Source of the DNA: Methanobacterium paludis
Lineage (GTDB): Archaea; Methanobacteriota; Methanobacteria; Methanobacteriales; Methanobacteriaceae
Assembly (NCBI RefSeq): GCF_000214725.1
Contig: NC_015574.1
Span: 1,748,001 to 1,812,000 of the forward strand
Length of the DNA: 64,000 nt
Direction of reading: 5' to 3'
Positions within the stretch are counted from its first letter, which is position 1. Each line of letters starts with the position of its first letter. A program made the position numbers and the translations under genes. Shown here in pieces: positions 57,462-64,000 of the stretch. The notes under the pieces are model-generated. The model worked only from the letters and a program-made list of their open reading frames with translations, searched no databases and had not been told where the DNA came from.

Positions 57462-58490
57462 ATGGAGTTAATATTTCTCGGAACATCTTCTGCCATACCA
57501 ACGAACCATAGAAATCATTCAGCAATAGCCATGAAAAGTTTTGGAGAGATTATGCTCTTTGACTGCGGAGAAGGGACCCAAAGACAGATGTCAAGGGCAA
57601 GATTAAGTCCTATGAAGGTGGATAAAATTTTCATAACCCACTTCCACGGGGACCATTTCCTAGGAGTTCCAGGAATGGTGCAATCAATGGCATTTAGAGG
57701 AAGGAAAGAACCTCTTCACATATTTGGACCAGAAGGACTTTCTAAAATTGTTGAAAAAATTAAAGGGTTAGGATACTTCTCAATGTCCTTTGAAATATGT
57801 GTCCATGAAATCCCTGATGGGACCCCTGAAGGTTACGATGGATCAGTGGATAGATCGATTGAAGATGATAGATCGATTAAAGCAGATGAAACTGAATTGA
57901 ATGAAAAAGAAGGATTAAATGAAGGATTATTCCATGAAATCAAAATTTTAGAGGAAGAAGATTATATTGTAACCTGCTGTAAAGTAGAACATTCTGTTCC
58001 AAACCTTGCATATTGTATAACCGAAAAAAGAGCCCCTAAATTCATCAAAGAAAAGGCATTGAAATTGGGAGTAAAACCCGGACCGGATTTCGGTAAATTG
58101 CAACAAGGCATCCCTGTAAAAGTAGGTAACAGAATCATAAAACCCCATGAGGTTCTTGGCAGTGAAAGACAAGGTCGAAAAATCGTATACTCCGGTGATA
58201 CACGGCCATGTGATCAAATGATAAAATTTGCAGAAGATGCAACCGTTCTTATACATGAATCAACATTTGACAGTCAAAATGAGAATAAAGCCTATGAAAC
58301 TGGTCATTCAACAGCTGCAAAAGCAGCAGAGATTGCAAATAAAGCAAATGTGAAAAAATTGATAGTAACCCACATAAGTACACGGTACAAGGAGACGAGT
58401 ACCCTTGAGAAAGAAGCCATCGACATATTTGAAAATTCTGTTCTTGCAGAGGATTTAATGAGTATAGAGGTGGAACGAAGTGACAGTTGA
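57462..58490 (+). CDS. rnz: Ribonuclease Z (tRNA 3'-processing), with an unusual acidic insert
   Basis: About 342 residues from the ATG at 57462. Beta-lactamase-fold motifs: HFHGDHFLG, SGDTRP, HEST, GHSTAAKAA and VTHISTRY (all expected His/Asp ligands present). It cuts tRNA precursors at the 3' end. Residues ~113-150 hold an acidic insert (DGSVDRSIEDDRSIKAD...) absent from usual ~305-residue RNase Z; within it DDRSI-type units repeat. The 3' end overlaps the mscS start by 11 bp. Confidence 0.88.
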   Translation: MELIFLGTSSAIPTNHRNHSAIAMKSFGEIMLFDCGEGTQRQMSRARLSPMKVDKIFITHFHGDHFLGVPGMVQSMAFRGRKEPLHIFGPEGLSKIVEKIKGLGYFSMSFEICVHEIPDGTPEGYDGSVDRSIEDDRSIKADETELNEKEGLNEGLFHEIKILEEEDYIVTCCKVEHSVPNLAYCITEKRAPKFIKEKALKLGVKPGPDFGKLQQGIPVKVGNRIIKPHEVLGSERQGRKIVYSGDTRPCDQMIKFAEDATVLIHESTFDSQNENKAYETGHSTAAKAAEIANKANVKKLIVTHISTRYKETSTLEKEAIDIFENSVLAEDLMSIEVERSDS

Positions 58491-59235
58491 TTTGCTGCTG
58501 AATGATCCAATACTGAAAGATTTAATTGTTACAGCAATTACATTAATTGCGGCCTTTTTAATCATTGAATGGACATCTTATATCATTAGGAAAGCTGGAA
58601 AACAGTGGAATATTGATTTAACACTGATTCAAGTATTAAACGAAATAATAAAATATACTGTAATTGCCCTTGCATTGACCATAATACTCAATGAAATTGG
58701 AATCAATATAAGCGGTATTGTTTTAAGTTTGGGTATTGTGGGTATTGCAGTAGGTTTTGCAGCAAGGGACACCCTTTCAAACTTCATTGCAGGCTTTTTC
58801 ATACTTGCAGATAAGGGTTTTAGAGTGGGGGACATTATAGAAATATCCAACCAGCAGGGAAGGGTTTTAAAAATGGGTTTCAGAATAACCACCCTAAAAA
58901 CAGCTGATAACAAGATAATCAACATTCCAAATTCCTCTTTTTCAAAGGATCTGTACATAAACCACACCTCCGTTGAGAGTAGGAGGGTGGACTTAGACGT
59001 AACTATACCTTACGAAATGAATTTAGATAACGTGACCAAATCCTTAAAACATGCAGCATTAGGACTTGGAGGAGTTTTAACAAAACCTCAACCTGATATT
59101 CAGATAAAAGAACTTTCAGATACAGGTGTGAAGGCCACACTGAGTTTATGGATCGATGACCCATGGAACGTTACAGATTACAGAACATCCCTTGCAAAAG
59201 AAGTAAAAAATATCTTGGTAGATAAAAATGCGTAA
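58480..59235 (+). CDS. mscS: Small-conductance mechanosensitive ion channel (MscS)
   Basis: A 251-residue protein with a GTG start after GAGGTGG. Three transmembrane segments (about 15-33, 54-74 and 80-108); the third has the MscS Gly/Ala-rich pore helix pattern (SLGIVGIAVGFAARDTLSNFIAGFFI). The C-terminal vestibule part (KGFRVGDIIEI, GRVLKMGFRITTLKTADNKIINIPNSSF) is typical. It releases osmolytes under hypo-osmotic shock. Overlaps rnz and the sortase gene. Confidence 0.88.
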   Translation: MTVDLLLNDPILKDLIVTAITLIAAFLIIEWTSYIIRKAGKQWNIDLTLIQVLNEIIKYTVIALALTIILNEIGINISGIVLSLGIVGIAVGFAARDTLSNFIAGFFILADKGFRVGDIIEISNQQGRVLKMGFRITTLKTADNKIINIPNSSFSKDLYINHTSVESRRVDLDVTIPYEMNLDNVTKSLKHAALGLGGVLTKPQPDIQIKELSDTGVKATLSLWIDDPWNVTDYRTSLAKEVKNILVDKNA

Positions 59236-59824
59236 ATATAGATTGTATTCCATCTTAATAATTTCGCTGTGTGCTCTAATCTCGTTAAGTATAATGGCAG
59301 TTGTTTATGAAAATTATCCTAAACTTATTAAAGCTCAAAACAGTTTAAAAAATTATCAGGAAAAAATGAGCAGCCCTGTAGATGCATTAAATCCTGATGG
59401 AGTTTCAGGATCCACCTACGTTGGAGAACTCGTAATTCCCAAACTTGGAGTGGACTGCACCATACGTTCAGACACTGTAAACGCTTACAATGCTGTTTAT
59501 CATTATCCAGAAAGTGTTGCCCCTGGACAAGCAGGTGAATGCGGAATTTTAGGCCATAGAACAACATATTCTGGCCTATTTCGGGACATAGGTTCCCTCC
59601 AAATCAATGATCAGGTAATAATAATGGATTCTGTATTGAAAAAGGAATATATTTATGCGGTCACATCAAACGGTGATGATATCAGATGGGATTACAAGAC
59701 GAATCCTGTTAGATTTGCCCAGGAAGGGGAAGCAAGACTTCTTATTATGACATGTTACCCTCCAGGTAAAAAAGAAGCTGCATATATAGTACACTGCAAG
59801 CTGGTGTCTACAGAAGATATTTAA
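59228..59824 (+). CDS. Sortase (class D/E-like), membrane anchored
   Basis: A 198-residue protein. One N-terminal transmembrane segment (~7-27); the catalytic domain has GILGHRTTYSG (His110) and LLIMTCYPPG (Cys176). The Arg that usually precedes the last strand is not evident (..KKEAAYIVHC), so the third catalytic residue may differ. Sortases join sorted surface proteins to the cell wall or to each other; in pseudomurein archaea they could decorate the wall. Starts 8 bp before the mscS stop. Confidence 0.75.
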   Translation: MRKYRLYSILIISLCALISLSIMAVVYENYPKLIKAQNSLKNYQEKMSSPVDALNPDGVSGSTYVGELVIPKLGVDCTIRSDTVNAYNAVYHYPESVAPGQAGECGILGHRTTYSGLFRDIGSLQINDQVIIMDSVLKKEYIYAVTSNGDDIRWDYKTNPVRFAQEGEARLLIMTCYPPGKKEAAYIVHCKLVSTEDI

Positions 59825-60338
59825 TCATATTCCCAGTTAATCCACATTTATTTAAGTCCTTATTCAATTTTTCTTTTAATTTTTCATTAATCTTCAATCT
59901 TTCAATTCTAAACAGTCTTCCACATTATTTATTCTTTTTATTTTGAGTTTATTCTTTAATTAAATTCAAAAAAATATTTTTTTTGAAATCTTTTTGAAAT
60001 TCTTTTAAATTGAACTATTTTGGATAACTTGAACCATTTATTGTTAAATCAATTAACTATTACCCAATCAATGACCCATTTATTTTTACAGAAAATTCTT
60101 CCATAAATTCATCGTAGGCTTGGAAATGTGACATGTTTCACGTTAAGATCGTGAAATGTTAAATGATTGTGATTTTACCATATACTATCAATTAATAATG
60201 AAATTTTATTAGTAATGAAATTCCCATAGTTAGATTAATAAAAGATTTAATAATGTTTGAACATGAAACAGAAACATAAAGATGGATTAAATGTTAAAAA
60301 ATCTTTCCAGATTTAAAAAGGAAAACTGAGGAATAAAA
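59825..60338. other. Intergenic stretch before the hydrogenase operon
   Basis: About 514 bp, AT-rich, no ORF. A perfect inverted repeat TTTCACG-N7-CGTGAAA spans 60136-60156. No clear TATA box was fixed. GAGGAATAAAA precedes the ATG at 60339. Confidence 0.55.
60136..60156. promoter_or_regulatory. Inverted repeat TTTCACG-N7-CGTGAAA (operator candidate)
   Basis: A 7-bp perfect dyad 180 bp upstream of the ferredoxin gene, the first gene of the hydrogenase operon. Confidence 0.45.
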
Positions 60339-60590
60339 ATGGTTGAAATAAAAATAGACGAAGATGCATGTGTTGGATGTGGGTCTTGTGTGGACGACTG
60401 TCCTAACAATGTCTATGAAATGGACGAAGAAAAGGGCAAAACCAAAGTGGTGAAAGAACAGGATTGTATGGCTTGCTTATCCTGTCATGAAATCTGCCCT
60501 GCTCAGGCCATGGAACACTTGGACATACATGTGGCAAAACGGCTTTACATAGACAGAAAAGTGAACGATGTAATTAGAAAAATAGTATAA
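60339..60590 (+). CDS. 2[4Fe-4S] ferredoxin
   Basis: An 83-residue protein with two CxxCxxCxxxCP clusters (CVGCGSCVDDCP near 11; CMACLSCHEICP near 44). Small bacterial-type ferredoxins pass electrons between hydrogenase or other oxidoreductases and acceptors. It is the first of four close genes (ferredoxin, V4R, hydrogenase small and large subunits) with 12 bp to the next gene, so it is probably the partner of this hydrogenase. Confidence 0.85.
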   Translation: MVEIKIDEDACVGCGSCVDDCPNNVYEMDEEKGKTKVVKEQDCMACLSCHEICPAQAMEHLDIHVAKRLYIDRKVNDVIRKIV

Positions 60591-60602
60591 GGAGAGTTTC
60601 AT

Positions 60603-61163
60603 ATGGAAATAGAAAGGGAAGGAAAAGAAGTATTCGGAAATTTCAAACCCGAACTTATCCCTGAGGAATGTAGTGGAGATATAAATGACTATGAAGAAGC
60701 TCTGCACGTTCTCATGAAGTTTATGGGTTCAATGTCAAGTGCCCTTGAGCAGGTTTCAGGTAGAGGTGCAAACGCAATTGTGTACCAGGCAGGGAAAAGA
60801 ATGGGACACGAAGCAGGCAAGCTCGTTGAGAAAACAGACAACCTTGAAAAAGCCATGCAGGAATTAAGCGAAATTTTAGGCATGGAATTCTATTTTGATA
60901 TGTGGAAACCGGCAGATCAGGCAGAATACACCATTGAAAAAGGTGATGAAACAGTCGTCAAGCTGATTTTCAGGGATTGCGTTGTAAGACAGACCCTAAG
61001 AAGAACAGGACTACAACAAAAAGGACCATTATGTTACCTTCTCTACGGATATACCGTTGGAGCCGTCGAAGAAGTTATGGGAATAAAGGGAAAATTAGAC
61101 ATAGACCATGTAGGTCCTAATGCTTGTCTTAAAACCCTTACAATAAAATGGGGAGGTAAATAA
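60603..61163 (+). CDS. V4R-domain (vinyl-4-reductase-like) protein
   Basis: A 186-residue protein. The C-terminal half holds the V4R features (VVKLIFRDCVVRQTLRR..GPLCYLLYGYTVGAVEEVMG, then GPNACLKTLTIKWG), which bind hydrophobic small molecules and may have a Cys/Zn site. The N-terminal half has a helical cap (MGSMSSALEQVSGRGANAIVYQAGKRMG). The ATG of the hydrogenase small subunit overlaps its stop (TAATG, 1 bp). V4R proteins are found near methanogen corrinoid and hydrogenase genes; the exact role here is not known. Confidence 0.75.
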   Translation: MEIEREGKEVFGNFKPELIPEECSGDINDYEEALHVLMKFMGSMSSALEQVSGRGANAIVYQAGKRMGHEAGKLVEKTDNLEKAMQELSEILGMEFYFDMWKPADQAEYTIEKGDETVVKLIFRDCVVRQTLRRTGLQQKGPLCYLLYGYTVGAVEEVMGIKGKLDIDHVGPNACLKTLTIKWGGK

Positions 61164-62074
61164 TGGTAAAAATTGCTCTTGAATGGCTTGCAAGCTGCTC
61201 TGGTTGTGAAATATCAGTTTTAGATCTGCACGAAGGCATATTGAACTTGCTGGACAATGCTGAAATAGTCTACGCACCAGTACTGGTTGATACCAAAGAA
61301 ATACCAGATGATATTGATATAGCCCTTGTTTCAGGGTCAGTGCGAAATCAGGAAAACAAAAAAAGGCTTGAAGAACTGCGTGAAAAATCAAAAACCCTCA
61401 TTGCTTATGGAACCTGCGCCTGCTTCGGAGGAATAACTGGAATGGCAGATCTGTACAGTCCTGAGGAAGTAACAAGAAGAAGTTACTCAGACAATCCAAG
61501 TACAGATCCATCAGAAGTTCCATCAGAAGTTGTTCCAGAACTTTTACCGATAGTACACCCTGCAGGAGACCTGGTGGAGATTGATTATTACCTTCCAGGA
61601 TGCCCACCCAAAGAATGGTTGGTGCGGGACATTTTAGTACCTCTAATAAATGGAGAAGAACCAAATATCCCTAAAAAATCTGTGTGTGCAGATTGCTCCA
61701 GAAGAATGGACCATGACGAATTTGATACCATCCACAGAAGAATAGAAGGAGAACCTGACCCTGAAAAATGTTTCTTAAGCCAAGGTTACATCTGTCTCGG
61801 CTCTGCCACCCTCGGAAGATGCGGTGCACTCTGTACAAAGGCAGGTATTCCCTGTCATGGATGTGGAGGACCTTCATTGGACATTCTCAGGGAACCGAAC
61901 CATGATATTTACAACTGTTTGATAAACAGGATATCACACCTCTCAAAGATGCCTGGAAAAGATGTTGAAAAACAGATATACGATATCGGACATTTGATAT
62001 ACGGTTTCTGTATTGGAAGTACAATAATGGAGGACAAAAAGGTTTCATTGATCACAGAACTGGTCAAGAAATAA
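61163..62074 (+). CDS. [NiFe]-hydrogenase small subunit, group 3 (MvhG-like)
   Basis: A 303-residue protein. N-terminal CSGC (C12, C15), GTCACFGG and PGCPP (proximal cluster ligands), then a C-terminal CADCSRR..C..QGYICLGS..CGALC...CHGCGGPS region for two more [4Fe-4S] clusters. This is the arrangement of the MvhG/FrhG-type small subunit. It passes electrons from the large subunit to partners. Similar to MvhG in length but with diverged sequence, so it is likely a separate paralogue. No MvhD or HdrA gene is adjacent. Confidence 0.85.
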   Translation: MVKIALEWLASCSGCEISVLDLHEGILNLLDNAEIVYAPVLVDTKEIPDDIDIALVSGSVRNQENKKRLEELREKSKTLIAYGTCACFGGITGMADLYSPEEVTRRSYSDNPSTDPSEVPSEVVPELLPIVHPAGDLVEIDYYLPGCPPKEWLVRDILVPLINGEEPNIPKKSVCADCSRRMDHDEFDTIHRRIEGEPDPEKCFLSQGYICLGSATLGRCGALCTKAGIPCHGCGGPSLDILREPNHDIYNCLINRISHLSKMPGKDVEKQIYDIGHLIYGFCIGSTIMEDKKVSLITELVKK

Positions 62075-62094
62075 ATCTATAAAAAGGTGATAAT

Positions 62095-63543
62095 ATGAAA
62101 CAGATAGAAATAAGCCCTGTAACAAGGATCGAGGGGCATGCAAAGATCACCGTTCAACTGGACGACAGTGGAAACGTTTCAGACGCTCATTTTCATGTGA
62201 TGGAAATAAGGGGATTTGAAAAATTCCTAGAAGGAGCAGCAGTTGAAGAAGCACCCAGAATAACACCAAGGATCTGCGGTATATGCCAGACAGCACACCA
62301 TCTTTCATCAGCAAAAGCTACAGATGCAGTATTTGGACTTAAACCGCCAGAAACAGCAGAAAAACTCAGAGAACTCATGCTCATGGGTCAGTACATCCAC
62401 TCACATTCATTACACTTTTACTTCCTAGGAGCACCAGACCTGATAATGGGTCCTGATGCAGATCCCGCTGAAAGGAACGTTGTTGGAATAATAAAAAAAG
62501 ACCCTGAACTTGCAAAAATGGCAATAAAAACCAGAGCCATAGGACAGAGGATAACTACTGCAGTAGGTGGAAAACCAATACACCCTGTAACCGCAATTCC
62601 AGGAGGTCAGTCTAAAGCCTTAACTACTGAAGAAAGGGAAAAAATTCTTTTAGATGCTAAAGAAGCCATTGGACTCATAGAAAATGGTATTGGAGTTGCA
62701 AAACCATTATTTGAACAGTACTCTGAAGCAATAGAAACATTAGGCCCTGTTGAAACTTACTTTGGAAGTTTAACGGATAATGGCAACCTTTCACTCTACG
62801 ACGGCCCAATGAAAGTGATTGACAAAGATGGAAGCACTGTACATGAATTTGAGCCCGCAGATTATCTTGATTACATCGAAGAGAAGGTTCAACCATGGTC
62901 TTATCTTAAATTCCCTTATCTGAAACAGATCGGGTTCCCAGAAGGAAACTACAGGGTTGGACCACTTGCAAGACTTAACGTTGTGGATGCTGTACCAACA
63001 GAAAAAGCTTCAGCACTTTATGGAGAATTCAAGGACACCTACGGAATTGCCCAAAACACACTGCTCTACCATTATGCACGTTTAATTGAGCTCATGTACG
63101 CTGCAGAAAGGGCAGTTGAACTCCTTGAAGACGATGCAATAACAGGCACAGACATAAGAAACCATCTTAACGAACCATTGATGAGCAGGAAAGATGCCGA
63201 AGAATCTGATGCAAAAATGAGGGGTGTTGGAATAATAGAAGCACCAAGAGGTCCGCTGATACACGACTACGAAACCGATGGTGCAGGCATAATCCAGAGG
63301 GCCAACCTTATAGTTGCAACCGGTCAGAACAACCTTTCAATGGACATTGGTGTGAGGGAAACAGCCAAGGCTTTGATACATGGTGATGAAATTTCAGAAG
63401 GTCTTAAAAACAGGCTTGAAATGGTAATAAGGGCCTATGATCCATGTCTTTCGTGTGCAACCCACATGCTAAACGGAGAATCACCACTTGTTGTGGATAT
63501 ACACGATAGCGAAGGTGATCTGGTTAAAAGACGTATCATTTAA
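62095..63543 (+). CDS. [NiFe]-hydrogenase large subunit, group 3 (MvhA-like)
   Basis: A 482-residue protein. Motif L1 RICGIC (C61, C64) and L2 DPCLSCATH (C451, C454, H457) supply the four Ni/Fe cysteines, and R-I-E-G-H at the N-terminus is intact. A 25-residue tail follows the last His, as expected if the maturation peptide is present or not cleaved. Splits H2 and passes electrons to the small subunit. The subgroup (F420-non-reducing, Mvh-like) is inferred from overall form and operon context. Confidence 0.88.
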   Translation: MKQIEISPVTRIEGHAKITVQLDDSGNVSDAHFHVMEIRGFEKFLEGAAVEEAPRITPRICGICQTAHHLSSAKATDAVFGLKPPETAEKLRELMLMGQYIHSHSLHFYFLGAPDLIMGPDADPAERNVVGIIKKDPELAKMAIKTRAIGQRITTAVGGKPIHPVTAIPGGQSKALTTEEREKILLDAKEAIGLIENGIGVAKPLFEQYSEAIETLGPVETYFGSLTDNGNLSLYDGPMKVIDKDGSTVHEFEPADYLDYIEEKVQPWSYLKFPYLKQIGFPEGNYRVGPLARLNVVDAVPTEKASALYGEFKDTYGIAQNTLLYHYARLIELMYAAERAVELLEDDAITGTDIRNHLNEPLMSRKDAEESDAKMRGVGIIEAPRGPLIHDYETDGAGIIQRANLIVATGQNNLSMDIGVRETAKALIHGDEISEGLKNRLEMVIRAYDPCLSCATHMLNGESPLVVDIHDSEGDLVKRRII

Positions 63544-63831
63544 CCATTTTACATTTTCTTAACCTTACACAATTTCCATTTTTAAAAAAATCTCTTTTTA
63601 TTTTAAAATCGCATTTAATTGTCTATCAAAAACCTTAAACTATTTTTTAAATCTTAATTTTAAAAATGGATTTTATTTAGGTTTAACTTTATTATAACTA
63701 AAACTTTTTAAAAAAAAACTTTAAAACCTTAAAAAAAGGTAATCAACAAAAACAAAACGATAAAAATAAAAGACTGTATAATAGAATTATCTTAGATAAA
63801 ATAAACTTTTTCTAGACAAACGTGTGATCTT

Positions 63832-64000
63832 ATGAAGACGGATCCAAATGTAAAAAATCAGCTTGAAAAAATTGTAAACAACCTTGGTAAATTGGATGGT
63901 TTGGAAGGAAGCTTGATCATTGATGATCAGGGAAACGTTCTTTGCCACCGTATTTTACATGATACGGATGTTTCACTCTTTGGACCAATGGCAAAGGTAA
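63832..64000 (+). CDS. Roadblock/LC7-domain protein, 5' end only
   Basis: An open frame from ATG at 63832 to the end of the window, 56 codons. The product MKTDPNVKNQLEKIVNNLG..LDGLEGSLIIDDQGNVL matches the start of Roadblock/LC7 proteins, similar to the gene at 52844. It is in the same direction as the hydrogenase genes, 288 bp downstream. The C-terminus is outside the window. Confidence 0.75.
   Translation, partial: MKTDPNVKNQLEKIVNNLGKLDGLEGSLIIDDQGNVLCHRILHDTDVSLFGPMAKV

Overview
The window looks like a chromosome segment of a low-GC, pseudomurein-type methanogenic archaeon, most likely Methanobacterium or a close relative in the Methanobacteriales. The host part carries a thiol:fumarate reductase subunit (TfrB), a methyl-viologen-type [NiFe]-hydrogenase gene pair, a 2-phosphoglycerate kinase, archaeal SepF with MinD-like ATPases, an archaeal-type GlyRS and an archaeal sortase. 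TATA-box promoters and strong GGAGG/GGTGA ribosome binding sites are seen throughout.

Bases 1 to about 37.3 kb are the right-hand part of an integrated tailed virus (siphovirus-like provirus, in the broad style of the psiM2/Drs3 methanogen viruses; this affiliation is inference). Read on the minus strand from the integrase inward, it holds: a tyrosine integrase (36037-37215); a two-repressor control region with two different families of operator palindromes (33.9-35.2 kb); a tRNA-Tyr-like gene with an intron bounded by a bulge-helix-bulge, next to a GC-rich structured region (33.48-33.9 kb); a tightly packed early/middle operon of about 40 small genes, many with zinc-binding CxxC pairs (19.3-33.4 kb); holin-like membrane genes (18.3-19.0 kb); and packaging and head genes (terminase small and large subunits, portal, head morphogenesis, protease/scaffold, decoration protein, major capsid; 8.2-17.9 kb). 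Head-tail connectors, the tail tube protein, a tail-assembly chaperone pair with an apparent -1 frameshift site, and a tape measure protein that runs off the left edge complete the late region. Plus-strand accessory genes interrupt the late operon at 3.4-4.0 kb (secreted PsbP-like protein) and 13.0-13.7 kb (VapB-like antitoxin domain gene plus one or two coupled small ORFs). No lysis enzyme was recognised; if present it probably lies beyond the left edge.

From 37.6 kb on the DNA is ordinary host chromosome: YgjP-like metallopeptidase, tfrB, trmJ-like methyltransferase, a DUF1512-dcd pair, glyS, a winged-helix regulator, a TatD-like hydrolase, a PfkB kinase, and a minus-strand cell-division cluster (DUF1611-SepF, then DUF2226-MinD-MinD'). 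After these come a Roadblock/LC7 protein, 2-phosphoglycerate kinase, a ZPR1-type zinc protein, an acidic protein with a possible histone-like domain, nadC, and rnz-mscS-sortase with overlapping ends. A four-gene operon follows: ferredoxin, V4R protein, hydrogenase small subunit and hydrogenase large subunit. The window ends inside a second Roadblock/LC7 gene.

The items most worth following up are the intron-bearing tRNA-Tyr inside the provirus, the double-operator lysogeny switch, a mutually exclusive hairpin pair with a U-tract at 35.5 kb, a viral TFIIB-type zinc-ribbon protein, the hydrogenase operon with a V4R protein instead of MvhD, and a MinD paralogue whose P-loop lysine is replaced by arginine.
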